The translations under genes and the position numbers were made by a program. From DATKMP01 sp963790045 (lineage in GTDB: Bacteria; Bacteroidota; Ignavibacteria; UBA10030), in the NCBI GenBank assembly GCA_963790045.1, contig CAWBMS010000011.1:248001-312000 (forward strand): a stretch of DNA of 64,000 nt, read 5' to 3'. Each line of letters begins with the position of its first letter. Positions within the stretch are counted from its first letter, which is position 1. This document shows, piece after piece, positions 1-8,982 of this stretch. The notes below the pieces were generated by a model. It was not told where the DNA came from and searched no databases. It saw only the letters and a program-made list of their open reading frames with translations.

Positions 1-1
1 T

Positions 2-523
2 GATGCGCGGACGCAATATACAATTGCCCAGCAGATATGGGAAAAAATGAAAAATGGTTCGCGCCCCGAAGAAATTGCGTTAGCGCGTGCCCGCCGTGAT
101 CAGGCAAAAGCGCAAGCTGCATCGCTGCGAAAAAAAACGGATGATTGTATCATTCTTGCACCGATGAACGGCATCGTGACGAAAAAATTTGTCGAAGTCG
201 GAGAATTAGTCGGCAGCGGTGCCTCGCTTGTCCGTCTTGATGATCTTTCGAGTATGGACATTACGATTTATGTTTCTGAAACAGAATTGCCCAAAGTTGT
301 TCTCGGTCAAAAAGCATTTGTGCAGGTAGATGCATTTCATAATCGAACGTTCGAGGGCAAGGTCGTTTTCATTTCACCGGTGGCAGAATTCACGCCAAAA
401 AATATTCAGACGAATGACGAACGTACGAAGCTGGTGTTCGGCGTGAAGATAGAAATCGCAAATCCTGATGGTACGCTGAAAGCCGGAGTTCCGGCAGATG
501 TTACATTGCCGTTGGTGCATTGA
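2..523 (+). CDS. HlyD/YbhG-type membrane fusion protein (5'-partial)
   Basis: The reading frame is open at the left edge of the window, so the N-terminus lies outside and the first ATG seen (position 47) is not the real start. What remains is the end of a long alpha-helical hairpin (Ala/Arg/Gln-rich residues up to SLRKKTDD), the second lipoyl half (ILAPMNGIVTKKFVEVGELV) and the beta-barrel domain ending in PADVTLPLVH. This is the usual layout of periplasmic adaptor proteins that link an inner-membrane ABC exporter to TolC. It is followed 3 bases later by an ABC ATPase, then TolC, a second ATPase and two permeases, matching the E. coli ybhGFSR order. Role inferred from family and context: periplasmic adaptor of a drug or toxic-compound efflux pump. 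Confidence 0.85.
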   Translation, partial: DARTQYTIAQQIWEKMKNGSRPEEIALARARRDQAKAQAASLRKKTDDCIILAPMNGIVTKKFVEVGELVGSGASLVRLDDLSSMDITIYVSETELPKVVLGQKAFVQVDAFHNRTFEGKVVFISPVAEFTPKNIQTNDERTKLVFGVKIEIANPDGTLKAGVPADVTLPLVH

Positions 524-526
524 TAA

Positions 527-1466
527 GTGGATTCCAACATGACGAATGCTGTCGAATTACAAAATGTTGTCAAGGTGTTTGAAAATGCCGGTGAAAAAGC
601 GGTGAACGCTGTCAATGGAATTACGCTGAACATCCGTCGGGGCGAAATATTTTGCTTCGTGGGACCCGATGGCGCCGGTAAAACTACAACCATTCGCATG
701 ATGTGCGGCGTGCTGCCGCCGACACAGGGAAACATTCGCATGCTCGGATATGATGTTCAATTAGAAAAGCGGGAAATCAAAAAACATATCGGGTATCTAT
801 CCCAGCGGTTTAGTTTGTATCAGGATTTAACGATTGATGAGAATATCGATTTCTTTGCAGAGATTCACAGAGTCAGGCAGTTTCAAAAGCAGAAAGAAGA
901 ATTGCTGGAGTTCACGCGTCTCACACCATTTCGTGATCGGCTTGCCGGAAAACTTTCCGGCGGGATGAAACAAAAATTAGCACTTGCCTGCACGCTGATT
1001 CACACGCCGGATATTTTATTGTTGGATGAACCGACAACCGGAGTCGATCCTGTCTCTCGGCGTGATTTTTGGAAAATTCTTTCCAGTTTGTTAAAAACCG
1101 GAATGACAATCATTGTCAGTACCACCGTACCTGGACGAAGCAGAACGCAGCAGCCGCGTTGCATTGATGAATGAAGGAACGATCTTGCAGTGTGATACGC
1201 CGCGCGCTATACGTGATTCCTTCCCCGCACAAATTCTCGAAGTGGTTTGCAGCGATATTCACCGCAGCGCCGCTGTGCTTTCGGTGCTGTGGGGCAAGGA
1301 ACGCATTCAATTATTCGGCGACCGGCTGCATGTCATGGTGAATGATGCTGCCATGGATGTCCAACAAATTCTTGCTTGTCTCACACAAAGCAAAATCAGT
1401 ATTACCGGATATCGATTGTTGCCGCCGTCATTAGAAGATGTTTTTATTGCACGATTAGGAGCTTAA
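527..1466 (+). pseudogene. ABC transporter ATP-binding protein (YbhF N-half type), frameshifted as sequenced
   Basis: Encodes an ABC-2-type exporter ATPase. Walker A is GPDGAGKT at residues 46-53, followed by the signature LSGGMKQK and Walker B ILLLDEPT. The frame breaks near 1124: the first frame reads ...IIVST then nonsense, while the +1 frame gives PYLDEAERSS, the expected D-loop/H-region continuation, and runs on to a normal C-terminus (LEDVFIARLGA) at 1466. Removing one base, most simply A1124 in ACC-A-CCG, restores one 313-residue protein. The start is GTG 527, or ATG 539 four codons later; neither has a clear Shine-Dalgarno site. In E. coli this ATPase is fused to a second one as YbhF; here they are separate genes with tolC between them. 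The break is either a sequencing error or a real inactivation. Confidence 0.8.
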
Positions 1467-1474
1467 GACTTTTT

Positions 1475-2812
1475 ATGAAACAGAAATTATGGATTATCGG
1501 ATTATTGAGTTTTCAATTTGCAATAGCACAGCAAGAGCCAAAATCATTATCGCTTGCCGATTGTATTGCACAAGCGCTCGGATCGAATCCATCTATTCAG
1601 ATAAGTAAAGCAAAAGTGGAAGGCGCAGACGCACGAACATTAGAAACAAATGCAGCATTGCTTCCGGAATTAAAAGTATCCGGCGGTGTGATGGAATTGA
1701 GTTCTGTGCCTGCATACACGTTAAGTTTGCCAGCACCGATCAATTTTTCTAAAACTATTTTCCCCGACATCACGGAAAATTATTCGTTAAAATTATCGCT
1801 GCAGCAACCGTTATTTACCGGATTCAAATTGAGTAAAAGCAAAGAGATGGCATCGTTGAATGCGCAAGCAACAAAAGAAGATTTGACGAAAGATCAATCG
1901 GATATGATCGTCAATGTAACGGTGGCATATTGGAATTTATATCGCGCCGAAGAAACAAAAAAAGTAATCGAACAAACACTCGCACAGGTGAATGAACATC
2001 TGAAAGATGTACAAAGTTCTGCGCGGCAAGGTATGGCAACTGATGCAGATGTGATGAAGGTGCAGGTGCAACTCTCGGAGGTACGTGTGAAAGATGTTCA
2101 GGCGCGCAATGCTATTCGTCTTGCGATGATGTCGCTGAACTCGTTGATTGGAAATCCTCTTTCGACGGACATCGTTCTTACTGATACTCCTCAATCATCG
2201 GCGAATGATTCTGAACAGCTCTTAAAGAATGATGTTGCGGCTTTGTCCATGCGTGCTGCGCAGCATCGCCCGGAAATTAAATCCATGCAATTGCACCATG
2301 AAATGAATGAAGCCGGTGTCGTTGCAGCGAACGGTGGATGGTATCCGCAAATTTTTCTTGACGCGGATTATAATTATGCTCGGCCCAATTCCCGCATTTT
2401 GCCTCCGACCGATGAATGGAGCGGAACATGGGATGTCGGTGTAACTTTTCAATGGACTGTGTGGGATTGGCTGACAACGGAACATCAAACTGCACAGGCA
2501 AAAGCAACCGTGCGCCAATCGGAAGCAGGGTTGAAACAACTGCATGATGCTGTGGATCTCGATGTCGCGCAGCAATATTACAACGCGCAGACGGCAGCAG
2601 AAGAAGTTGATGTTGCGCGTGCCGGTGCGGAACAAGCGAGGGAATCGTACCGGATGACGCATGAAAAATTTAAGAGCGGCGTGGCAAGCAACTCCGATTT
2701 GCTTGATGCCGAAGTTGCATTGTTGCAGGCAAACCTTACACAAACGCAGGCAACCGTGGATTATGCGGTTGCGATTGCAAAATTAAAACGTGCAATGGGT
2801 GAAGCACAATGA
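1475..2812 (+). CDS. TolC family outer-membrane efflux protein
   Basis: Start chosen at ATG 1475 because MKQKLWIIGLLSFQFAIAQQ is a good signal peptide; the frame is open further upstream but overlaps the ATPase gene. The mature protein of about 430 residues has two Ala/Gln/Glu-rich coiled halves (SLADCIAQALGSNPSIQISK early in the first, VAQQYYNAQTAAEEVDVA and YRMTHEKFKSGVASNSDLLD in the second), the internal duplication typical of TolC/OprM-type outer-membrane efflux proteins. It forms the outer-membrane exit duct. It starts 9 bases after the first ATPase gene and its stop overlaps the next ATPase start (ATGA), so it is translated as part of the efflux operon. An exit duct placed inside the ATPase/permease cluster is uncommon. 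Confidence 0.9.
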   Translation: MKQKLWIIGLLSFQFAIAQQEPKSLSLADCIAQALGSNPSIQISKAKVEGADARTLETNAALLPELKVSGGVMELSSVPAYTLSLPAPINFSKTIFPDITENYSLKLSLQQPLFTGFKLSKSKEMASLNAQATKEDLTKDQSDMIVNVTVAYWNLYRAEETKKVIEQTLAQVNEHLKDVQSSARQGMATDADVMKVQVQLSEVRVKDVQARNAIRLAMMSLNSLIGNPLSTDIVLTDTPQSSANDSEQLLKNDVAALSMRAAQHRPEIKSMQLHHEMNEAGVVAANGGWYPQIFLDADYNYARPNSRILPPTDEWSGTWDVGVTFQWTVWDWLTTEHQTAQAKATVRQSEAGLKQLHDAVDLDVAQQYYNAQTAAEEVDVARAGAEQARESYRMTHEKFKSGVASNSDLLDAEVALLQANLTQTQATVDYAVAIAKLKRAMGEAQ

Positions 2813-3786
2813 CAACAGCGCCAACGAAAGCGAACGACTATGCAGTTGTGGTGAATGACCTGTCGAAGAAGTTCGGGTCATTCGTTGCGGTCGATCATAT
2901 TTCGCTCAACGTGCGACGCGGCGAAGTGTTCGGATTTTTGGGTCCGAACGGCGCCGGAAAATCTACCACCATCAGAATGTTATGCGGCTTGTTGTTCCCC
3001 ACATCGGGAAGCGCAACCGTTGCCGGATTCGATATTGCAAAAGATCCTGATGCGGTGAAAGAAAACATCGGATATATGTCCCAGCGATTTTCGTTGTATG
3101 AAGATTTGACGGTTGAACAAAATATTAATTTCTACGGCGGCATTTACGGTTTGGATGAAACACGATTGCGCGAACGCAAAAAATGGGCAGTCGAGATGGC
3201 AGGATTGCGCGGCAAAGAAAATGTACTGACACATTCGCTTTCCGGTGGATGGAAGCAACGACTTGCACTCGGATGTTCGATTCTGCATCAACCGCCGATT
3301 GTATTTTTAGATGAACCCACCGGCGGCGTCGATCCTGTCTCACGCAGGAATTTTTGGGAATTGATTTACGAGCTTTCGAATCAAGGCACAACGGTGTTTG
3401 TTACCACACATTATATGGATGAAGCGGAACATTGCAACACCATCGGTCTGATTTACAGCGGCAAACTTATTGCTATTGGTTCACCGACCGAATTGAAACA
3501 CAATTTAGATCGCTACCATGTGTATGAAGTTCATTGCAGCGACCCGATAGAAGCAATGGAGTTATTGCGGCAGCAATCGTGGACGGCGGAAACATCCATC
3601 TTCGGTTCGGCATTTCATATCAGCACCATCGATTTATCGGACGCACAAACGATAATCACCAAAACGCTTTCATCGAAACAAATTTCCATAACGCAAATCG
3701 AAAAAATTATCCCGTCGTTAGAAGATGTCTTCATTCATCTTATTGCTGCAGAAGACGCGCGCAAGCAACAAGCAAGTGCGGCATAG
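2809..3786 (+). CDS. ABC transporter ATP-binding protein (YbhF C-half type)
   Basis: A complete 325-residue ABC-2 exporter ATPase. It has Walker A GPNGAGKST, a Q-loop in the region ENIGYMSQRFSLYEDLTVEQ, the signature LSGGWKQR, Walker B IVFLDEPTGGVDPVSRR and a switch histidine in TTHYMDEAE. The C-terminal extension ends in the IIPSLEDVFIHLIA motif common to this exporter family. The start overlaps the tolC stop by 4 bases. With the disrupted ATPase upstream it would give the two nucleotide-binding domains of one exporter, serving the two ABC-2 permeases that follow. Substrate unknown; YbhGFSR-type pumps are associated with drug and cation efflux. Confidence 0.93.
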   Translation: MTTAPTKANDYAVVVNDLSKKFGSFVAVDHISLNVRRGEVFGFLGPNGAGKSTTIRMLCGLLFPTSGSATVAGFDIAKDPDAVKENIGYMSQRFSLYEDLTVEQNINFYGGIYGLDETRLRERKKWAVEMAGLRGKENVLTHSLSGGWKQRLALGCSILHQPPIVFLDEPTGGVDPVSRRNFWELIYELSNQGTTVFVTTHYMDEAEHCNTIGLIYSGKLIAIGSPTELKHNLDRYHVYEVHCSDPIEAMELLRQQSWTAETSIFGSAFHISTIDLSDAQTIITKTLSSKQISITQIEKIIPSLEDVFIHLIAAEDARKQQASAA

Positions 3787-3794
3787 GAATATGT

Positions 3795-4937
3795 ATGGAT
3801 TTCAATATTCTTCCCATCGTTCATAAAGAGTTTCGCCAGATCAAGCGCGATAAACGTGTACCTGCCGTATTCCTGTTCATTCCGGCGATGATGCTGTTTA
3901 TGTTTGGCTATGCGCTGAACTTCGACATCAAACATACGGCAACCGCCGTGTATGATGAAGACAACAGCGCAGTCAGCAGAGATTTTATTCAGCAATTTTT
4001 CCGCAATGAATATTTTGATGAGACGTACCGTTTGCAAAGCAAGTCGGAGATCAATGATCTGGTGGATGGCGGACGGGCGAAAATGGTGTTGGTCATTCCG
4101 TCAAAATTTTCCGAGCGGCTTGTAAATGGTGGCAATGCTTCTGTACAAGTTATTATCGATGGATCGAATTCCAACACCGGTTCTACAATAGTGGGATATG
4201 TGAATATGATCATTCAGCAATATTCCATCCATGTGATGACGGAAACATTCGCAGCGCAGGGAGGACGGATGATAACTCTTCCTGTCGATTATCAACCGCG
4301 CGTGTGGTATAATCCGGAATTGAAAAGCGCAAAATTTCTTGTCCCCGGTCTCATTGCATTTATTCTCATGGTGACGGCCGTTATTTCAACAGCTCTTGCC
4401 GTTGTGCGCGAGCGGGAAATGGGAACGATTGAACAGATTATGGTCTCTCCGGTGAAACCGATAGAATTGATTCTCGGCAAAACAATTCCGTACACCGTCA
4501 TCTCATTGATTGCGACGGTCATGATTTTAGTGCTCGGATATATTTTGTTCGATGTCAGCATTAAAGGCAGCGTGCTTTTGTTGGCACTTGTTACTATCGT
4601 GTTTTTAATCGGCGCGCTCGGAATGGGCCTGCTCATTTCCACCATTGCCGAGACACAGCAAATTGCGTTTATGATTGCCGTACTGACAACGATGCTGCCG
4701 ACATTTATTCTTTCCGGATTCGTATTTCCTATCCGCAACATGCCATGGATCATTCAAGTCATTACCTATTTTATACCGGCGCGATATTTTTTAGTCGCCT
4801 TGCGTGCAATTGTGTTGAAAGGCGTCGGCATCAGCGCATTCTGGGAACAGTTGCTGTTGATGACGGTTTATGCGGTAATTGTGCTGACCATCAGACTCGT
4901 TACGGCTGAAGAAAATAATTTCATGACACCGCCATGA
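3795..4937 (+). CDS. ABC-2 type permease (YbhS-like)
   Basis: Membrane subunit of the efflux pump. ATG 3795 is used, 8 bases after the ATPase stop; upstream in-frame codons lie inside that gene. The 380-residue protein has one N-terminal membrane segment (VFLFIPAMMLFMFGYAL), a large periplasmic loop of about 150 residues (IKHTATAVYDEDNSAVSRDF onward) and a C-terminal block of about five membrane helices. The ABC-2 signature region VREREMGTIEQIMVSPVKP is at the start of that block. This is the layout of YbhS/YbhR permeases. Its stop overlaps the next permease start (ATGA). Confidence 0.9.
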   Translation: MDFNILPIVHKEFRQIKRDKRVPAVFLFIPAMMLFMFGYALNFDIKHTATAVYDEDNSAVSRDFIQQFFRNEYFDETYRLQSKSEINDLVDGGRAKMVLVIPSKFSERLVNGGNASVQVIIDGSNSNTGSTIVGYVNMIIQQYSIHVMTETFAAQGGRMITLPVDYQPRVWYNPELKSAKFLVPGLIAFILMVTAVISTALAVVREREMGTIEQIMVSPVKPIELILGKTIPYTVISLIATVMILVLGYILFDVSIKGSVLLLALVTIVFLIGALGMGLLISTIAETQQIAFMIAVLTTMLPTFILSGFVFPIRNMPWIIQVITYFIPARYFLVALRAIVLKGVGISAFWEQLLLMTVYAVIVLTIRLVTAEENNFMTPP

Positions 4938-6061
4938 AAACCATTCTCCATATCATTCGAAAAGAATTTCTGCAATTTCGGCAGGATAGAAAAATGTTCG
5001 GCATCAGTTTTATTGCGCCGATTTTACAATTGCTTGTTCTTGGGTACGCAGCATCGTTAGATGTTTCCGATATGCCGACGGTGGTGTGCGATATGGATCA
5101 TTCTGCTGCAAGCCGTGAGCTTGTAGATCATTTTACTGCGACAGGATATTTTTCGGTGAAAGGATATGCCGAGTGCCATGCAGATGTCGATCATTGGTTA
5201 GATGATGGACATGCCTCGATCGCGTTGGTGATTCCGAAAAATTTTGAACGTAATCTCGATGACGGAAAACAAGCACCGCTGCAGCTCATTGCTGATGGAA
5301 CCGAAACCAGTTCCGCAAGCATCGGGTTTTCGTACGCCTCAATGATCGTTGCACAGTATTCGCAAAACATTTTGTTGGAATCGCTGCTCAAGCGCGGGCA
5401 GCAGGTCACACCGGCACAGGTATCGCCGGAAGTACGCGTGTGGTACAATCCCGAATTAAAAAGCCGCAATTTTATGGTACCCGGCGTGCTCGGTTTGCTG
5501 TTGATGGTGATGACGATGATTCTCACTTCGCTTGCGATTGTTAAAGAAAAAGAACTCGGCACACTGGAACAACTCATCGTCACGCCGATTCGTCCGTACC
5601 AGCTCATCATCGGCAAATTAGCGCCATTCTTTGCTATCGGTATTGTCGATGTCATTCTGGTGATCTCGTTTGCAACACTCGTCTTCTCCTTGCCGGTCAA
5701 AGGCGGAATTTTATTGTTGATCGGCTTGAGCATTATTTTCTTAATGACAACACTTGGTCTGGGATTGTTCATCTCGACCATTTCACATACACAGCAGCAA
5801 GCAATGATGACGGCGATCTTTTTTTTCATGCTGCCGATGATTTTTTTCTCCGGATTCGTTTTCCCCATTGAAAACATGCCGCTCATCATCCAATATATTT
5901 CTGTTTTTGTGCCGCTCCGGTACTATTTTGTCATCGTGCGTGGATTGTTTTTAAAAGGCGTCGGGATAACAATGCTCTGGCAGCAAGCTGTAGCGCTGTT
6001 TGCCTTCGGCATCATCATTCTCGGGCTGAGCGTCGCACGTTTTCAAAAACGATTAGGATAG
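4934..6061 (+). CDS. ABC-2 type permease (YbhR-like)
   Basis: Second permease, 375 residues, homologous in layout to the previous gene: N-terminal helix (ISFIAPILQLLVLGYA), a long extracytoplasmic loop with the conserved VWYNPELKSRNFMVPG segment that also occurs in its neighbour, then EKELGTLEQLIVTPIRP and a bundle of hydrophobic helices. The shared motifs indicate that the two permeases are ancient duplicates forming a heterodimer. It is the last gene of the efflux operon, and no strong terminator hairpin follows in the 110-base gap before the receiver gene. Confidence 0.9.
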   Translation: MKTILHIIRKEFLQFRQDRKMFGISFIAPILQLLVLGYAASLDVSDMPTVVCDMDHSAASRELVDHFTATGYFSVKGYAECHADVDHWLDDGHASIALVIPKNFERNLDDGKQAPLQLIADGTETSSASIGFSYASMIVAQYSQNILLESLLKRGQQVTPAQVSPEVRVWYNPELKSRNFMVPGVLGLLLMVMTMILTSLAIVKEKELGTLEQLIVTPIRPYQLIIGKLAPFFAIGIVDVILVISFATLVFSLPVKGGILLLIGLSIIFLMTTLGLGLFISTISHTQQQAMMTAIFFFMLPMIFFSGFVFPIENMPLIIQYISVFVPLRYYFVIVRGLFLKGVGITMLWQQAVALFAFGIIILGLSVARFQKRLG

Positions 6062-6171
6062 TGTCCATGGACGTATTGTGGAATCACAAAAATGCGATAA
6101 AAAATATTTGAAGAATGAGAATGTCTTCTTGTAAAATCGATTCTTCCTTAATATCTTAAAGAAGAATTATC

Positions 6172-6561
6172 ATGACAGATTCGGAATTGAAAATAATTAT
6201 TGTCGATGACTTAGAAGCGATGCGTTCGTTGGTGCGGTTATTTCTTCGTCGTCATCCATCCGTGAAAGTCGTGGCGGAAGCATCGGATGGACAGCAGGCA
6301 ATCGAGTTATGCAAGCAGCACATGCCGGATGTTGTGCTGTTGGATGTTAGCTTGCCGGGCAGCAGCGGTGTGGAAGTGGGAGGTCGTCTCAAACAATTGT
6401 ATCCGGAAATGCGTGTGTATTTGTATTCTGCATTCGAGATGAGCGAGTACCGGGAACTCCAGCACAATTCTCCCGTAGATGGGTTTATCCAGAAGTCGGC
6501 ACTCAAGACCGAACTTGCCGCAATGATCGAGCGCGAACTCGAACGAAAAAAAATCGGCTAA
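6172..6561 (+). CDS. single-domain response regulator (receiver protein)
   Basis: A 129-residue CheY-like receiver with no output domain. Acidic pocket D12/D13, phospho-acceptor D58 (VVLLDVSLPG), switch residue S86 and conserved lysine K108 (DGFIQKSA) are all present. The sequence resembles the receiver half of NarL-type regulators (SDGQQAIELCKQHMPDVVLLD). No kinase gene is adjacent; the propeller kinase near 25 kb is the only one in the window. It may act by protein-protein contact or as a phosphate sink. It starts 110 bases downstream of the efflux operon and is followed by a repeat element. Confidence 0.85.
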   Translation: MTDSELKIIIVDDLEAMRSLVRLFLRRHPSVKVVAEASDGQQAIELCKQHMPDVVLLDVSLPGSSGVEVGGRLKQLYPEMRVYLYSAFEMSEYRELQHNSPVDGFIQKSALKTELAAMIERELERKKIG

Positions 6562-6564
6562 TAT

Positions 6565-6770
6565 AGAGACATCTGAAAAACTATTTTACATCGTCTTTGC
6601 GAAGCTGGAAGCATTTAACAGAATCACGCGAAGCGTGATACAAATTATTAAAGCGACGAAGCGATCTTTATTTTGTTTGAAAATCAATGTCGAGATTGTG
6701 GCAATGCCACCACTTTGGGGCTTCTCCCGACTGCTTCGGGATCGCAATGACAACTTTTTCAGATGTCTCT
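6565..6770. repeat. MITE-like element with 16-bp terminal inverted repeats
   Basis: About 206 bases bounded by a perfect 16-bp inverted repeat: AGAGACATCTGAAAAA at 6565-6580 and its reverse complement at 6755-6770. Inside is a second perfect palindrome, ATCACGC/GCGTGAT, with a three-base loop. There is no coding potential. An internal block (GAATCACGCGAAGCGTGATA) resembles part of the element near 43.68 kb (GAATCGCGCAACGCACGATA), which suggests a dispersed family. It fills the gap between the receiver gene and the convergent esterase gene and could also act as a bidirectional terminator. Confidence 0.55.
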
Positions 6771-6853
6771 AATAATATTTTTCTTTACACTATCGGTGTA
6801 CATAAAACTATGGAAGCATGTATATGTACACCGAATGCATCACCGCATTTATT

Positions 6854-8281
6854 TTATCGCCATTTGAACGAACTGCCTTTGTATTCAGGCGTATCCGTCA
6901 TGTTGAACGTTGCTTTTTCACCTTTAACATCAAACACCATAAACTTCGGTTCCTTAGCCGTATAAGGAATCCAGATTCCTTTTCCTTTGCCGTTTGGATT
7001 TCCGTACTTGGCAAAGTTGGTCCAGTAATCTACCATTTTTGTGCTCAATGCTTTATCGCCAGCATTGAACGGGCGCCAGCTATGTGCGAATGAGTGGAAG
7101 ACGTACCACAAATCGGAAGAGTGAAATGCGCCGCTGGAATCTCCCGGCAATTGCCGCGCAAATAAATACGCGTAAGCGGGCTTGCTGCTTTTTTCGGCAC
7201 GCAGTGCGCAAAAATCTTTGACGGCTTTGGTCATATCCATCAAATCGTTGGCGGTGTAGCCGAAGATGTACGAAATGTCGGCAATTTGGCCGGCAAGGGC
7301 AGTGTTGCTGAATGTACCGGTCAACACATAATTATCAACCACAGGCGCGAAGAACGCGAATTTCTTGGTGGCAGCGGCGTAGTCTTTTGCCATTTGCGTC
7401 AGTTCATCAAACGAAAGCGCACGCATGTCTTTGAGCGACGTCTTTTTAAAATAATCCATCATCGCTTTGTTTGCAGCTTGAGCAGTATCGAGCGAGTTGG
7501 CACCGAGTCCTCCGAAATTGCCCAGCCCGCCGCCGCTCATACTAATCATGTGGCTGACCATATTTTTCGAAAGCGGTGATGCGCACAGGGACTGAACACT
7601 TCCGGCGCCGGCACTCTGTCCAAAGATCATAATGTTGTTCGGGTCTCCGCCGAATTGCTGGATATTGTTATGAATCCATTTTAGAGCGGCAATCTGATCT
7701 AACAAACCATAATTGCCCGAAACACCATGAGGATTCTCGGCAGATAAAAGCGGATGGGAGAAAAATCCGATAACGCCGAGTCGGTAGGTTACTGTAACTA
7801 AAATAACACCTCGCGATGCCCATGCTTCGCCGCCGTCCATTTCCGGTTCAAAGGCAAAACCTTCGCAATATCCGCCGCCGTGGATCCACATCACCACCGG
7901 CAGCTTTTTATGAATTTTGCCTGCGGCAGGTGTCCAGACATTTAAATAGAGGCAGTCTTCGCTGAATGGAACGGAGCCGCTGGCTCGCCATTCTTTTCCG
8001 TAAAAACTATTCGGGTCCCACGTTACTTGTTCGGCAGCAGCACCGAATTTATCTGCTACTTTTACGCCTTCCCATGATACTACCGGTTGCGGTTCTTTCC
8101 ATCGTAAGTCACCCACTGGAGGTGCTGCAAAAGGGATACCTTTATACGCGATAATACCTTGTGTTGGAGTCTGTACTCCAATAACCTTACCGCCTTCAAT
8201 GGTCAATACAGGGTTTGAATCTTTGCTTATGGCGAATCCCGACAACATGCATATCAAAAGAAATAACGACAATTTTTTCAT
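6854..8281 (-). CDS. secreted type-B carboxylesterase (PnbA-like)
   Basis: A 475-residue alpha/beta-hydrolase that cleaves carboxylic esters. It has a signal peptide (KKLSLFLLICMLSGFAIS), the family N-terminal signature AYKGIPFAAPPVGDLRW, the EDCLYLNVWTP motif, oxyanion hole HGGG at 134-137, nucleophile S223 in GQSAGAG and catalytic H387 in GAFHSSDLWYVF. The acidic residue is probably in GYTANDL near 345. It is shorter than the usual 500-550 residues because the helical cap segment between GYTANDL and KPAYAYLF is very short. Probably a periplasmic or secreted esterase of unknown substrate. Transcribed alone on the minus strand. Confidence 0.9.
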   Translation of the reverse strand: MKKLSLFLLICMLSGFAISKDSNPVLTIEGGKVIGVQTPTQGIIAYKGIPFAAPPVGDLRWKEPQPVVSWEGVKVADKFGAAAEQVTWDPNSFYGKEWRASGSVPFSEDCLYLNVWTPAAGKIHKKLPVVMWIHGGGYCEGFAFEPEMDGGEAWASRGVILVTVTYRLGVIGFFSHPLLSAENPHGVSGNYGLLDQIAALKWIHNNIQQFGGDPNNIMIFGQSAGAGSVQSLCASPLSKNMVSHMISMSGGGLGNFGGLGANSLDTAQAANKAMMDYFKKTSLKDMRALSFDELTQMAKDYAAATKKFAFFAPVVDNYVLTGTFSNTALAGQIADISYIFGYTANDLMDMTKAVKDFCALRAEKSSKPAYAYLFARQLPGDSSGAFHSSDLWYVFHSFAHSWRPFNAGDKALSTKMVDYWTNFAKYGNPNGKGKGIWIPYTAKEPKFMVFDVKGEKATFNMTDTPEYKGSSFKWR

Positions 8282-8430
8282 GTGACACCTTTTTTAAATG
8301 AATGGAATAGTAACATTGCTGAGTAAATATAATAAAAATTTTTATCGAATCATCCGTTTATCTTTTCCCGGTCGTCAGCGTGTCGCAACGTGACCACATC
8401 GCGGAGTTGCCGGTTAAACGTGCTCGTGGT

Positions 8431-8832
8431 TTATTTTTCTGTGATACAATAATCTGTGTGTTTGGTTATTCGATCATTTGTTACTTCGAAAAACGATGCT
8501 ATTCTAATTCTTGATACATCGCCGGCATTTATGATTCCTAATTGTCGAGACGCCGTTCCCCACCAATCTAATTCGACCGCAACGTTCTTGCCCTTTGAAA
8601 TAATTGTTCTGATCTTCATTTGTCGATTGGGAAATGCATTCAATGCGAATTCTGTCGCACGCCGCAGTGCATCGATATTTCCTTTTCGTCCTTGCGGGAT
8701 CGCTTGTGTCGGAAGCTCATCCCATTCAACAGTTTGTGCATAGAATTTATCAAGCCATTCCATCGAACATTTATTATATGTATCAACGCATTGCCTGATG
8801 ATTTGTTCACTCAATTCTTCTCTCATTGGCAT
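8431..8832 (-). CDS. SnoaL/NTF2-like nuclear-transport-factor fold protein
   Basis: About 133 residues beginning MPMREELSEQ. The start was chosen from the GGAGG at 8841-8837, which lies 4 bases before ATG 8832 (or 10 before ATG 8826); the longer upstream frame is repeat DNA. The sequence has the alpha+beta pattern of SnoaL-like polyketide-cyclase or ketosteroid-isomerase relatives: helix EQIIRQCVDTYNKCSMEWLDKFYAQTVEWDE, then RGRKGN-like glycine turn, then strands with VAVELDWWGTA and ASFFEVTNDRITKHTDYC. The ligand cannot be predicted. Not in an obvious operon. Confidence 0.65.
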   Translation of the reverse strand: MPMREELSEQIIRQCVDTYNKCSMEWLDKFYAQTVEWDELPTQAIPQGRKGNIDALRRATEFALNAFPNRQMKIRTIISKGKNVAVELDWWGTASRQLGIINAGDVSRIRIASFFEVTNDRITKHTDYCITEK

Positions 8833-8882
8833 CATTCCTCCATAGAAACAAGCACGCCTAACAGCCAGCGGTTTATTTATGC

Positions 8883-8906
8883 AATCCCGCAACGCGGGAT
8901 TTTTTA
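8883..8906 (+). terminator. hairpin with T-tail
   Basis: Perfect 7-bp stem ATCCCGC-AAC-GCGGGAT at 8883-8899 followed by six T. It has the form of an intrinsic terminator on the plus strand, but no plus-strand gene lies just upstream. It may instead be part of the local repeat cluster. Confidence 0.35.
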
Positions 8907-8930
8907 TTTCGTTCATAAATTTTGCTCTGG

Positions 8931-8982
8931 GTATGTGACCGTCACCGACCGGGTTTACGCTTTGCAGGTGACGGTCACATAC
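8931..8982 (+). repeat. long palindromic repeat, copy 1
   Basis: Perfect 16-bp arms GTATGTGACCGTCACC (8931-8946) and GGTGACGGTCACATAC (8967-8982) around a 20-base loop. A second copy in the opposite orientation lies at 49405-49452; arms and most of the loop (GGTTTA.GCTTTGCAGGTGACGG) are shared. The form is that of a REP/BIME-like dispersed palindrome. Confidence 0.75.
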
